A stretch of 64,000 bases of DNA from JBAZOY01 sp041648505 (lineage in GTDB: Bacteria; Desulfobacterota; Syntrophia; Syntrophales; CG2-30-49-12): the NCBI GenBank assembly GCA_041648505.1, contig JBAZOY010000002.1, forward strand, positions 1 through 64,000, written 5' to 3'. Both the position numbers and the translations under genes were made by a program. Positions 18,221 through 27,469 of this stretch are shown one piece after another (the first letter of the stretch is position 1; every line of letters starts with the position of its first letter). Below the pieces are notes generated by a model. That model saw nothing but the letters and a program-made list of their open reading frames with translations, had not been told where the DNA came from and did not search any database.

Positions 18221-19207
18221 ATGGAAACAGTTCCTTTTATCCTTGAATCACTAATAAAAGTTGTGGTGGTATTCTCCGTGGTGATGCTTATTGTCGCCTA
18301 TATCACCTTGTTAGAAAGGAAGTTCCTCGGCTTTATTCAGGTGAGACTGGGACCCAACAGGGTGGGACCTTGCGGTATATGGCAGCCCTTGGCTGATGGT
18401 ATAAAATCATTCTTCAAAGAAGACATCATCCCTTTACAGGCGGATAAACCCCTGTTTGTCATGGCTCCTATGATCTGTTTCTTTGCCGCCCTTTCCATGT
18501 TTGCGGTGATTCCTTTCGGGGATAGTGTTTATCTTTTCGGGAGGAAGATAAAGCTCGTTATTGCTGATGTTGATATTGGGCTTCTCTATATCTTTGCGCT
18601 GGGGACTCTCGGTGAATACGGGGTAGTGCTTGGCGGATGGTCGTCGGGCAATAAATATGGTGTCCTCGGAGCTTTGAGGACGGCAGCCCAGATGATCAGC
18701 TATGAAGCCGCTCTGGGCCTTACCCTGATCGGTACCGTCATTCTGGCCGGTTCTCTGCGGCTGACAGATATCGTAGAGGCGCAGAGGGGTGTATGGTTTA
18801 TTGTTTACCAGCCGTTTGCCTTTATCTTATATATTGTTGCCGGGCTTGCGGAGGTGAACAGGACTCCCTTTGACATGCCGGAATCGGAAAGCGAGCTCGC
18901 ATGCGGTTATAACATAGAATACAGTAGTATGAAATTTGCACTTTTCTTTATGGCAGAGTATGCCCATATAGTGGTTGTCGCGGCTGTGGCAACAACTCTT
19001 TTCCTCGGTGGATGGCTGGGGCCATTTCTCCCCGGACCTGTCTGGTTCCTTATAAAAGTTTTTTTCGTTGTGTTTTTCTTTATCTGGGAACGAGCTACGT
19101 TTCCGCGATTACGTTACGACCATGTTATGCAGTTTGGGTGGAAGGTCTTATTCCCGTTAGCACTTCTGAATGTGGTGGTAACAGCCTGTATTGTAGCGCT
19201 GAAATAA
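18221..19207 (+). CDS. nuoH: NADH-quinone oxidoreductase subunit H
   Basis: A membrane subunit next to the quinone site. It has 328 residues and about eight hydrophobic segments. The loops ERKFLGFIQVRLGPNRVGP and EVNRTPFDMPESESELACGY are complete, including the acidic run proposed to couple quinone chemistry to proton transfer. A GAAGG site precedes the ATG. Confidence 0.97.
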   Translation: METVPFILESLIKVVVVFSVVMLIVAYITLLERKFLGFIQVRLGPNRVGPCGIWQPLADGIKSFFKEDIIPLQADKPLFVMAPMICFFAALSMFAVIPFGDSVYLFGRKIKLVIADVDIGLLYIFALGTLGEYGVVLGGWSSGNKYGVLGALRTAAQMISYEAALGLTLIGTVILAGSLRLTDIVEAQRGVWFIVYQPFAFILYIVAGLAEVNRTPFDMPESESELACGYNIEYSSMKFALFFMAEYAHIVVVAAVATTLFLGGWLGPFLPGPVWFLIKVFFVVFFFIWERATFPRLRYDHVMQFGWKVLFPLALLNVVVTACIVALK

Positions 19208-19219
19208 GGTGAAGAAGTT

Positions 19220-19618
19220 ATGATTATTATTCCACTCTTGAAAGGTTTATGGTTAACTTTAAAGAGATTTTTCTCAAAGAGAATTACTGTTCAGTATCCG
19301 GAGGAGAGGCGACCTATCTCTCCGAGGTGGAGAGGGCTCCATTACTTTGAGAAGAATTCCGCTGGAGAAACGCTATGTGTGGCATGTGGCTTGTGTGTCG
19401 CCGTTTGTCCCTCCCATTGTATAACCCTTGAAATTTACGAACCGGAGAATGGCATCCGTTATCCGCTAAGATACGAAATAGATTCATTAAGGTGTATATT
19501 TTGTGGATTCTGCCAGGAGGCATGTCCGGTTAATGCGATAAAACTTGGCCAGAATTACGAGTATGTCCATTACGAAAGGGCGGATTTTCTTTTGACAAAG
19601 GAGAAACTTCTTTCTTAA
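19220..19618 (+). CDS. nuoI: NADH-quinone oxidoreductase subunit I (two 4Fe-4S)
   Basis: Holds clusters N6a and N6b that lead electrons to NuoB. It has 132 residues with two four-Cys motifs, CVACGLCVAVCP and CIFCGFCQEACP. With no nuoE, nuoF or nuoG in the operon, this is the outermost iron-sulfur subunit encoded here and the likely docking site for an unknown donor, as in ferredoxin- or F420-linked complexes. Confidence 0.95.
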   Translation: MIIIPLLKGLWLTLKRFFSKRITVQYPEERRPISPRWRGLHYFEKNSAGETLCVACGLCVAVCPSHCITLEIYEPENGIRYPLRYEIDSLRCIFCGFCQEACPVNAIKLGQNYEYVHYERADFLLTKEKLLS

Positions 19619-19695
19619 GCCGGGGATCAGGAGAGCGGTGATAGAGCAAGAACCGATGATCCCTGACAATCGGTAATCGACGACTGATAAAACTA

Positions 19696-19729
19696 TTGAC
19701 ATTTGACCTTTGTGAACCGGTACTAGAAT
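19696..19729 (+). promoter_or_regulatory. Possible internal promoter before nuoJ
   Basis: The 131-base nuoI-nuoJ gap is the largest in the operon. It holds TTGACA (19696-19701), TTGACC (19703-19708) and TAGAAT (19724-19729), but spacings are 15 to 22 bases, so the match is imperfect. Confidence 0.25.
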
Positions 19730-19749
19730 GGTTTCAAATGGAGAGATAG

Positions 19750-20289
19750 ATGGACTTCTTATGGTTTAAATGGGGCCTGTTTGGTGTTATGGCGGTACTT
19801 TCCGTGGTTTCATCTCTCATGATGGTGACGAGAAGAAACCCCATACATAGCGCATTATGGATGATCGCGACGTTTTGTGCTTTAGCGGTAATCTATCTGA
19901 TGCTGCATGCCCAGTTTATAGCCGTGGCTCAGGTAATGGTGTATGCAGGCGCGATAATGATGCTGATAATTTTTGTTATCATGCTGGTTCATCTTGAAAA
20001 AGATGTTGTCTCTCAAGGGGGGGTCTCCACAACAAAGTTTGTGGGGGGATTCATTACTGTTATTCTCTTCCTGGAAATTATTTTTGTGATCTTATCGTCT
20101 CAAATGACCGGAAAGGAAGGCACTTATACACCTGAAGTGTTGAGCAGTATAGGAAATGTCAGGGCAGTAGGGTATCTCCTTTACGGACAGTATCTATTCC
20201 CCTTTGAGATTGCTTCGATATTGCTTTTAGTTGGTATAGTGGGTGCTGTCGTTCTCGTCAGGGGGAAACGAAAGGTAAAAAGCTCATAG
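19750..20289 (+). CDS. nuoJ: NADH-quinone oxidoreductase subunit J
   Basis: A membrane subunit with 179 residues and five hydrophobic segments. The family stretch RRNPIHSALW and the helix AQVMVYAGAIMMLIIFVIML with its pi-bulge region are seen. It opens the membrane-arm block J-K-L-M-N after the long gap behind nuoI. The ATG at 19750 follows a GGAGAG site. Confidence 0.94.
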   Translation: MDFLWFKWGLFGVMAVLSVVSSLMMVTRRNPIHSALWMIATFCALAVIYLMLHAQFIAVAQVMVYAGAIMMLIIFVIMLVHLEKDVVSQGGVSTTKFVGGFITVILFLEIIFVILSSQMTGKEGTYTPEVLSSIGNVRAVGYLLYGQYLFPFEIASILLLVGIVGAVVLVRGKRKVKSS

Positions 20290-20310
20290 CTGAAACACAA
20301 GGAGTGAAAG

Positions 20311-20622
20311 ATGCTTCCCGATATCCCGTATAGCTTATACTTTGCACTGTCCGGTGTACTTTTCACGATAGGAGCGATAGGCGCGATTACGAGGAGAAAT
20401 GCGATAATCGTTTTCATGTGCATCGAACTGATGTTGAATGCAGTAAATCTTGTCTTTATCGCATCAGGGAAAATGCTTTCCTCCATGGATGGGACAATTT
20501 TCGTGTTTTTCATTATGACCGTTGCAGCCGTAGAGGCGGCCGTTGGATTGGCAATATTTGTCATTATCTTTCGCTTGAAACAAACGATAAATGTTGATGA
20601 AATCAATCTCCTGAAAGGATAA
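20311..20622 (+). CDS. nuoK: NADH-quinone oxidoreductase subunit K
   Basis: A small membrane subunit, homologue of Mrp antiporter subunit C. It has 103 residues and three helices. MCIELMLNAVNLVF carries the conserved membrane Glu, and AAVEAAVGLAIFVIIFR carries a second one. An AGGAG site precedes the ATG. nuoL begins 11 bases after its stop. Confidence 0.95.
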   Translation: MLPDIPYSLYFALSGVLFTIGAIGAITRRNAIIVFMCIELMLNAVNLVFIASGKMLSSMDGTIFVFFIMTVAAVEAAVGLAIFVIIFRLKQTINVDEINLLKG

Positions 20623-20633
20623 AGAGGTAGTAA

Positions 20634-22640
20634 ATGGCTGACTACATCTGGCTCATACCGGCATTTCCCGCCATAGGTTTTATCATTAACGGGTTGTTCG
20701 GAAGGGAGACTTCCAAAACGTTTGTTTCCTGGGTGGCGTGTCTTGCCATGTTTTGTTCTTTTCTTGTCTCAGTGGCAATATTTTACGAATTTTTGCAGCT
20801 TCCGCCAGCAAGCAGGGTATTTGAAAAAGACTTTTTTGACTGGATAGTCTCCGGAGAATTTAAGGTTGCAATAGGTTTTCGGATTGATGCCCTCTCTATT
20901 ATCATGTGCTTCGTGATTACGGGGGTAGGATTTCTTATCCATGTCTACTCTGCCGGCTACATGCATGACGACCCCGGTTTCGCGCGATATTTCACTTATC
21001 TCAATTTATTTGTGTTCATGATGCTCCTTTTGGTAACGGGGAATAATATACTTCTAATGTTCGTGGGATGGGAGGGTGTCGGTCTCTGTTCCTACCTTCT
21101 CATAGGTTTCTGGTATGAAAAGGATTCTGCCGCCAATGCCGGTAAAAAGGCCTTTATTGTCAATAGGATCGGAGACTACGGTTTTCTGCTCGGGATATTT
21201 CTCCTCTTTGTAAGTCTGGGGAGCCACGGTATCTGGACGTTAAAATATTCCGAGATCCAGCCCCATGCCCATCTCCTTAGTGCCTCTGTCGTTACGGTTA
21301 TTACTCTTTTGTTCTTTGTGGGCGCTATGGGAAAATCGGCCCAGATTCCCCTCTATGTGTGGCTGCCTGATGCTATGGAAGGCCCGACACCAGTGAGTTC
21401 CCTTATCCATGCTGCTACTATGGTAACGGCAGGCGTGTATATGATAGCAAGGCTCAACTTTCTGTACAGTATGGCGCCTGATACTATGTTGGTTGTGGCG
21501 GTGGTGGGCGTACTTACAGCCTTGTTTGCCGCATCAATAGGTTTTGCCCAGTACGATATCAAAAGGGTGCTTGCTTATTCCACCGTAAGTCAGTTGGGTT
21601 TCATGTTTGTTGCCGTGGGTGTAGGCTCGTACGCGACAGGTATCTTCCATCTCATGACACACGCCTTCTTTAAAGGCCTCCTGTTTCTTGGAGCGGGAAG
21701 TGTCATGCATGCCATGAGTGGTGAACTTGACATGAGGAAAATGGGGGGGTTAAGGAAAAAAATACCTGTTACCTACTGGACGTTTTTCATCGCCTGTCTG
21801 GCCATTTCGGGAATTCCAGGCTTCTCCGGTTTCTTCAGTAAGGATGAGATCCTGTGGAAGGCCTTCAGTTCCGGTCATTGGGTGATCTGGTTAATTGCGG
21901 CGGTAACGGCAGGTATGACGGCATTTTATATGTTCCGTCTACTTTTTTGTACATTCCACGGTGAATGCCGGGCATCAGAGGAAGTTAAACATCATATACA
22001 CGAGTCTCCCAAGGTTATGACTATTCCTTTGATGATTCTTGCGTTTCTTGCTTTAGTAGGTGGATATGTCGGTGTACCTCATATACTCGGCGGTGAGAAC
22101 CGCTTCGAAAAATTTCTCGAGCCGGTTTTCAGTTCGGTAGAAAATATAGAACCTGTAGAACATGCCGCGGCTGTGCCTAATTTTGACCTTACAAGTAAAG
22201 CATGGGCTGGGACTGGGGAAGGGAGCGCGGCGGTTCATCATAGCAGCTCTTTAGAGATTAATCTGATGATTCTCTCTGTTGTTATCGCTCTTATCGGGAT
22301 CTATGCGGCCTATGTGCTTTACCTGAAAAAGCCTGAGTTACCAAAGAAATTTGTAGCGAAATTCCCCGGTTTCTATAACATGGTTCATAATAAGTATTTT
22401 GTAGATGAGATTTACTTTACCCTTTTTGTCAGAAGTATTCTGGGAGCAGGCAAGTTCCTGTTACGTGTTGTGGATCAAGGGATTATTGATGGAATTGTAA
22501 ACGGGACCGGATACGTGATGAGAGGTATAGGCTCTATCATAAGACGTGTAGAGACCGGTTATGTGCAAGGATATGCCTTTGCTATGATTTTAGGGGCAAT
22601 CATTGTGGTTGGCTACCTCATCTTGAAGCCGTTCATATAA
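20634..22640 (+). CDS. nuoL: NADH-quinone oxidoreductase subunit L
   Basis: The distal antiporter-like proton channel subunit with the long lateral helix. It has 668 residues. Key segments are FVGWEGVGLCSYLLIGFWY with the channel Glu, KSAQIPLYVWLPDAMEGPTP with the Lys and TPVSSLIHAATMVTAGVYM, and LAYSTVSQLGFMF. The C-terminal third forms the lateral helix plus a final helix. All proton-channel residues that can be recognised are present. Confidence 0.97.
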   Translation: MADYIWLIPAFPAIGFIINGLFGRETSKTFVSWVACLAMFCSFLVSVAIFYEFLQLPPASRVFEKDFFDWIVSGEFKVAIGFRIDALSIIMCFVITGVGFLIHVYSAGYMHDDPGFARYFTYLNLFVFMMLLLVTGNNILLMFVGWEGVGLCSYLLIGFWYEKDSAANAGKKAFIVNRIGDYGFLLGIFLLFVSLGSHGIWTLKYSEIQPHAHLLSASVVTVITLLFFVGAMGKSAQIPLYVWLPDAMEGPTPVSSLIHAATMVTAGVYMIARLNFLYSMAPDTMLVVAVVGVLTALFAASIGFAQYDIKRVLAYSTVSQLGFMFVAVGVGSYATGIFHLMTHAFFKGLLFLGAGSVMHAMSGELDMRKMGGLRKKIPVTYWTFFIACLAISGIPGFSGFFSKDEILWKAFSSGHWVIWLIAAVTAGMTAFYMFRLLFCTFHGECRASEEVKHHIHESPKVMTIPLMILAFLALVGGYVGVPHILGGENRFEKFLEPVFSSVENIEPVEHAAAVPNFDLTSKAWAGTGEGSAAVHHSSSLEINLMILSVVIALIGIYAAYVLYLKKPELPKKFVAKFPGFYNMVHNKYFVDEIYFTLFVRSILGAGKFLLRVVDQGIIDGIVNGTGYVMRGIGSIIRRVETGYVQGYAFAMILGAIIVVGYLILKPFI

Positions 22641-22676
22641 AGCGTTAAGCGTGTAAATGTGTAAAGGGGTATTTAA

Positions 22677-24380
22677 ATGACCGATATGACTTTTCCTCTT
22701 CTCTCTGCCTTGATCTTCTTCCCTTTAGCAGGGGCAGTGGTGCTGATTTTAGTGCCGAGGAGAAATGCGCTTTTTATAAAAGTATTTACTCTTATATGTA
22801 CCCTTTTAGAGTTTGCCCTATCTCTTCCCCTCTACTTCAATTTTAATGACAAAACAACGGGGATGCAGTTTGTAGAACAGATAGCGTGGTTTCCCGAGTG
22901 GGGGGTCAGCTACTTTATTGGAATAGATGGTATCAGTCTCCTTCTCGTATTACTGACAACATTTCTTACGATTATATGTATCCTCTGTTCATGGGAAGGG
23001 ATCACGAAGAGGGTTAAAGAGTACCATATATCCTTTCTCTTCCTTGAGACAGCGATGATCGGCACACTTTGCGCACTTGATATTGTGCTCTTCTATATCT
23101 TCTGGGAATTGATGCTCGTTCCCATGTATCTTTTAATCGGTGTCTGGGGAGGGCCGAGGCGCATATACGCAGCTATAAAATTCTTCCTCTTTACCATGGC
23201 GGGAAGTGTACTTATGCTGCTTGCCATAATGACTATCTACTTTCATTACTATAATGAGACGGGCATATATACCTTCAATCTCCTGGAACTCTATAAAGCT
23301 CAGATTCCAATAGCAAAACAGTACTGGCTGTTTGGTGCCTTTGCGCTTTCCTTTGCCATAAAAGTACCTATGTTTCCCTTTCATACCTGGTTGCCTGATG
23401 CCCATACGGAAGCGCCGACAGCAGGCAGTGTCATTCTTGCCGGTGTTCTATTGAAAATGGGTACCTATGGTTTTTTAAGATTTGCCATTCCACTATTTCC
23501 CTGCGCTGCCCTTGATGCTATTCCCTATATCTCAATTTTGGCGATTGCCGGCATAATCTACGGCGCCATTATGTGTATCATGCAGACAGATTTAAAGAGA
23601 CTGGTTGCCTATTCCAGTGTCAGCCATCTCGGATTTGTTATGTTGGGGATATTTGCCTTCAACATGCAGGGGCTGGAAGGAAGTATATATCAGATGCTTA
23701 ATCACGGGATAAGCACAGGGGGATTATTCCTGGTTGTTGGAATGATATACGAAAGAAGACACACAAGGATGATCGCAGATTTTGGAGGTTTGTCCAAAGT
23801 CATGCCCGTGCTGGCCATCTTTTTTATGATCATTACCCTCTCCTCCATCGCCCTGCCGGGGACAAACGGTTTTGTGGGAGAGTTTCTCATATTGCTCGGT
23901 ACCTTTAAAAGGAACATGCTCTATGGAATACTTGCCACTACGGGTGTGATTCTTGGAGCGGTATATATGCTCTGGATGTTTCAAAGGGTGATGTTCGGGC
24001 AGTTGACGAAAGAGGACAACAAGAAACTGCTCGACATTAATGGGAGAGAAAAGGCAATACTGGTTGCAATAGTTTTTTTTGTTATCCTTATGGGTGTCTA
24101 TCCCAAGATCTTCTTCACTAAAATGGATGCGACCGTGGCCGGGTATCTCGATTATATCAAAGTAAAAACATCAAATTATACATCTCCCGAAGTGACTCAT
24201 GTTCCAGCGTCTTTAAGCTTCGGAGAGGAGAAGAAAACCGAAGGTGAAAGATATAATACCCCGCAGGGTCAGATAGTGTTCAGGCGAGCTTCGTCCGATC
24301 ATCTAGTATCTGATACTTCTTCATATTCCTCATATCATCCAATATTTTCCGGAAAGGGCATTAATCTATGGCTGTTATGA
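22677..24380 (+). CDS. nuoM: NADH-quinone oxidoreductase subunit M
   Basis: An antiporter-like membrane subunit of 567 residues. FYIFWELMLVPMYLLIGVWG holds the channel Glu, and KVPMFPFHTWLPDAHTEAPT and LKRLVAYSSVSHLGFVML are typical. The last 60 or so residues after TVAGYLDYIKVK are hydrophilic and Ser/Thr-rich with no family look, making the protein longer than usual. This tail may be read-through of former intergenic DNA. It overlaps nuoN by 13 bases. Confidence 0.95.
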   Translation: MTDMTFPLLSALIFFPLAGAVVLILVPRRNALFIKVFTLICTLLEFALSLPLYFNFNDKTTGMQFVEQIAWFPEWGVSYFIGIDGISLLLVLLTTFLTIICILCSWEGITKRVKEYHISFLFLETAMIGTLCALDIVLFYIFWELMLVPMYLLIGVWGGPRRIYAAIKFFLFTMAGSVLMLLAIMTIYFHYYNETGIYTFNLLELYKAQIPIAKQYWLFGAFALSFAIKVPMFPFHTWLPDAHTEAPTAGSVILAGVLLKMGTYGFLRFAIPLFPCAALDAIPYISILAIAGIIYGAIMCIMQTDLKRLVAYSSVSHLGFVMLGIFAFNMQGLEGSIYQMLNHGISTGGLFLVVGMIYERRHTRMIADFGGLSKVMPVLAIFFMIITLSSIALPGTNGFVGEFLILLGTFKRNMLYGILATTGVILGAVYMLWMFQRVMFGQLTKEDNKKLLDINGREKAILVAIVFFVILMGVYPKIFFTKMDATVAGYLDYIKVKTSNYTSPEVTHVPASLSFGEEKKTEGERYNTPQGQIVFRRASSDHLVSDTSSYSSYHPIFSGKGINLWLL

Positions 24381-25825
24381 TTCCAGAGTTGGCATTCAAA
24401 TGGATAATCCCGGAAATTATTATTTCCATATGCGCCCTCTTTATTCTTCTCCTGGGAGCTTTTAGTGGGGGGAGGGGAGGCCGAAGTGTATCGGGTGCTG
24501 TATCTATCGCAGGTTCAGCGCTTGCGTTGTATTTCACATGCAATCTATGGAATGAAAATGTTACTATATTTAATAACCTTTACACAATAGATAACTTTGG
24601 GACGTTTTTCAAGGCAACGTTTCTCATCATTTGCATTCTTGTGACCATTGTTTCTCTGAGATACATAGAGCGGGAAGAGATAAAACTGGCCGAGTATTAT
24701 TCTCTGCTGCTCCTTGGCGTTCTTGGTATGATGGTCATGACCTCCTCTACCAATTTCATTACTATCTTTATCGGGCTGGAAGTCATGTCTATAGCGATAT
24801 ACATTCTTTGCGGTCTTTTAAGTGATAATGCTAAATCTGTAGAGTCGGCTCTGAAATACTTTCTCCTTGGGGCGTTTGCCACGGCATTTTTACTATACGG
24901 GATGGCGTTGGTCTATGGAACGACGGGGGTTCTTGATATAATAGAGATAAAAAATTATGTAGGCTCCGGAAGTTTTTACCTGACTCCTATGTTTGTGGCA
25001 GGTCTTGCCTTTCTCATCGTTGGGTTCGGGTTTAAGACGGCGCTTGTTCCTTTTCACATGTGGACACCGGATGTGTACGAGGGTGCGCCTACCTCTGTTA
25101 CTGCTTACATGGCGACTGGTGTTAAAGCTGCAGCCTTTGGCGCCTTTTTGCGGGTATTTTACACTGCTTTTACTCCTTTTATAGAAGGTTGGTCCGGTAT
25201 ATTGTGGATTCTTGCTGTGCTTACCATGACGGTGGGGAATATCACAGCCCTTGTGCAGGACAATATAAAAAGGATGCTTGCCTACTCAAGTATCGCCCAT
25301 GCCGGCTATCTTCTCGTAGCCTTCGTAACAGGAGATAAAGCCTTTTCGTCAAGCATTCTCTACTATCTTCTCGTCTATACCTTTATGAATATCGGCGCCT
25401 TTACCGTAGTGATTCTCTTGGGCAGGAACGGCGTGGAAAATACGGACATAGACAATTATACAGGTCTCGCAAAAAGGCATCCCTTTGTTGCCTTTTCCAT
25501 GAGCCTTTTCCTCCTTTCCCTTGCCGGTATTCCGCCCCTTGCCGGTTTTATGGGCAAATTCTATATTTTTAGTGCGGCGATAAAGGCAGAATATTACTGG
25601 CTGGCGGTTATCGGTGTGCTGAACAGTACCATCGCTGCCTATTATTACCTTAGAGTCATTATGTATATGTATTTTAAGGAACCGGAGGGTGAGCTTGGGA
25701 ACATTGACCTTTCTCCGGCCTATATCATTGTTATCCTCATCAGTATATGGGCAATTATTCAAATGGGAATATTCCCCAGGGAATTTCTTTTAATTGCCCA
25801 AAAATCAGTTGCTATCTTCATCTGA
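24368..25825 (+). CDS. nuoN: NADH-quinone oxidoreductase subunit N
   Basis: The third antiporter-like subunit, with 485 residues and about fourteen helices. IFIGLEVMSIAIYILCG has the channel Glu, FKTALVPFHMWTPDVYEGAPT has the Lys, and KRMLAYSSIAHAGYLL is typical. ATG 24368 and ATG 24377 (ATGA with the nuoM stop) are both possible starts. It is the last gene of the operon; no clear terminator was seen in the 55 bases before the convergent exporter gene. Confidence 0.95.
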   Translation: MAVMIPELAFKWIIPEIIISICALFILLLGAFSGGRGGRSVSGAVSIAGSALALYFTCNLWNENVTIFNNLYTIDNFGTFFKATFLIICILVTIVSLRYIEREEIKLAEYYSLLLLGVLGMMVMTSSTNFITIFIGLEVMSIAIYILCGLLSDNAKSVESALKYFLLGAFATAFLLYGMALVYGTTGVLDIIEIKNYVGSGSFYLTPMFVAGLAFLIVGFGFKTALVPFHMWTPDVYEGAPTSVTAYMATGVKAAAFGAFLRVFYTAFTPFIEGWSGILWILAVLTMTVGNITALVQDNIKRMLAYSSIAHAGYLLVAFVTGDKAFSSSILYYLLVYTFMNIGAFTVVILLGRNGVENTDIDNYTGLAKRHPFVAFSMSLFLLSLAGIPPLAGFMGKFYIFSAAIKAEYYWLAVIGVLNSTIAAYYYLRVIMYMYFKEPEGELGNIDLSPAYIIVILISIWAIIQMGIFPREFLLIAQKSVAIFI

Positions 25826-25880
25826 TGTAGCCTAACATACACTTTACCGAAGAATCAGGTACAAATATTTACTGTTATAA

Positions 25881-26639
25881 TTAGTTAGCTGTTATATTAT
25901 ACATTCCGACTCCCTTCAAATACGCTTCAACCACCTTATCGGGCTCACCAGTTGCTTCTACTTTACCACCATTAAGCCAAATAACCCTATCACATATCTC
26001 CTTTACAGATTTTAGATCGTGGGAGACCATGATGGTTGTAACACCTCCCTTTATTAACTGGATTAAAGCATCGCTGGATTTCTTCTTAAAATTCTCATCA
26101 CCTACTCCAAGTATTTCATCTATGAGAAGTAACTTTGGATCCGTAAAAACCGCAATTGAAAAAGCCAGTCGGAGATACATGCCGCTGGAGTATGTCCGGG
26201 ATGGTATGTCTATAAACTCGCCTATCTCGGAAAAGGCGATGATATCTTCCATTCTTTCCAAAACCTCATCCCTTGTAAGACCAAGAAGTACGCCATTTAT
26301 AAGGATATTCTCTCTGCCGGTAAGATCAGGATGAAACCCCGCTCCAAGATCAAGGAGGGGGGTTATTTTTTGTGAGACCTTTATATCTCCCCTGGTCGGA
26401 TAAATGGTGCCAAGGAGTAAGGAGAGCAATGTGCTTTTTCCAGCGCCGTTCTTGCCTATTATGCCAAGGCACTCTCCTTTCGTGACATTAAAATTAAGGC
26501 CTTTTAATGCCCAGAAATTACAATTTGGTTTTCTTTTCACAAATTTAGGTAGATTTACCACAAATTCCTTAAAGCCAGGTCTTTCCCTCCTGAGAGGGAA
26601 TTTCTTCCACACATCTACTATTTCCGCAATATAATTCAT
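25881..26639 (-). CDS. ABC transporter ATPase, Wzt/TagH-type polysaccharide exporter
   Basis: The nucleotide-binding subunit of an O-antigen/teichoic acid-type exporter, 252 residues. Walker A is GKNGAGKST, the signature is TYSSGMYLRLAF, and Walker B is LLLIDEILGVGD with a following switch His in VSHD. The N-terminal DVWKKFPLRRERPG extension is typical of Wzt/KpsT-type proteins. It lacks the C-terminal carbohydrate-recognition domain of long Wzt proteins. It overlaps its permease gene by 4 bases (ATGA). No sugar-synthesis genes are nearby, so the cargo is unknown. Confidence 0.92.
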   Translation of the reverse strand: MNYIAEIVDVWKKFPLRRERPGFKEFVVNLPKFVKRKPNCNFWALKGLNFNVTKGECLGIIGKNGAGKSTLLSLLLGTIYPTRGDIKVSQKITPLLDLGAGFHPDLTGRENILINGVLLGLTRDEVLERMEDIIAFSEIGEFIDIPSRTYSSGMYLRLAFSIAVFTDPKLLLIDEILGVGDENFKKKSSDALIQLIKGGVTTIMVSHDLKSVKEICDRVIWLNGGKVEATGEPDKVVEAYLKGVGMYNITAN

Positions 26640-27442
26640 ATAACCTCATCCAGCCTTTTGCCAAGCCTTTGAAATACGAGAATACCAAGGAGGAGAAAAA
26701 CAAGAGAACTTCCCAAGGAGATACCAATAGCTCCCCAATCTGTAGAATTTGAAATAAATATACTTCTCCAGGCCGTTACAAGATAGGTAAGTGGATTAAG
26801 GGCAAGATAGGTCCTGTATGACTCCGGAACCATATTTAAAGGGTAAATAATGGGAGTCATCCAAAACAGCATACTGATACCCACGCCTATTATATATTCC
26901 ATGTCTCTAAAATAGGCATTTACCATAGCAATTGCCAGACATATCCCGATTGTTACGGCAAGTTGTATTACTATCAGAATAGGGACTGTAAGGAACCAGC
27001 TTATGTTAGGCCCGTTCCCATAATAGTATGCAAGACCTATTATTATTGGGAGTGAAAAGAGAAAATTTACAAGCTGAGCCATTATTGTGGACAGAACAAG
27101 AAAATGTCTTGGGAAACGGACCCTTTTTATTAGATTTACATTGCCAATGAGGGTACTGGTAGACATAGTGACGGAGGCAGCGAACCAGTTCCAGGGAAAG
27201 AGGGCAGAGAGGAAAAAGAAAATATAATTTTCCATCTGAATTCGCATAAATATCTTAAAGGCAATAAAAAGGACCAGTGAAAGAAGAATAGGATTTAATA
27301 AAGACCAGAGGATACCAAGAAAAGTTCTTTTGTATTTTACTGTTATTTCCTTCCTTGTAAGAAGACGGAGGAGGTCTATTTTTCGTTTAGTTTCTCTATC
27401 GAAAATAAATGGCATAAATGGGGCCCAACCTTCAAATTGCAT
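26636..27442 (-). CDS. ABC-2 type polysaccharide export permease, Wzm/TagG-like
   Basis: The membrane partner of the ATPase encoded next, 268 residues with six hydrophobic segments. RLLTRKEITVKYKRTFLGILWSLLNPI is the family coupling-helix region. FPRHFLVLSTIMAQLVNFLF, AMVNAYFRDMEYI and the GLALNPLTY-like ALNPLTYLVTAWR stretch are typical. It starts 27 bases after the YhaM-like gene ends, so it may be read from the selB promoter region. Confidence 0.92.
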   Translation of the reverse strand: MQFEGWAPFMPFIFDRETKRKIDLLRLLTRKEITVKYKRTFLGILWSLLNPILLSLVLFIAFKIFMRIQMENYIFFFLSALFPWNWFAASVTMSTSTLIGNVNLIKRVRFPRHFLVLSTIMAQLVNFLFSLPIIIGLAYYYGNGPNISWFLTVPILIVIQLAVTIGICLAIAMVNAYFRDMEYIIGVGISMLFWMTPIIYPLNMVPESYRTYLALNPLTYLVTAWRSIFISNSTDWGAIGISLGSSLVFLLLGILVFQRLGKRLDEVI

Positions 27443-27469
27443 TGAGTATCAACTTTTTCTTAAGATACT

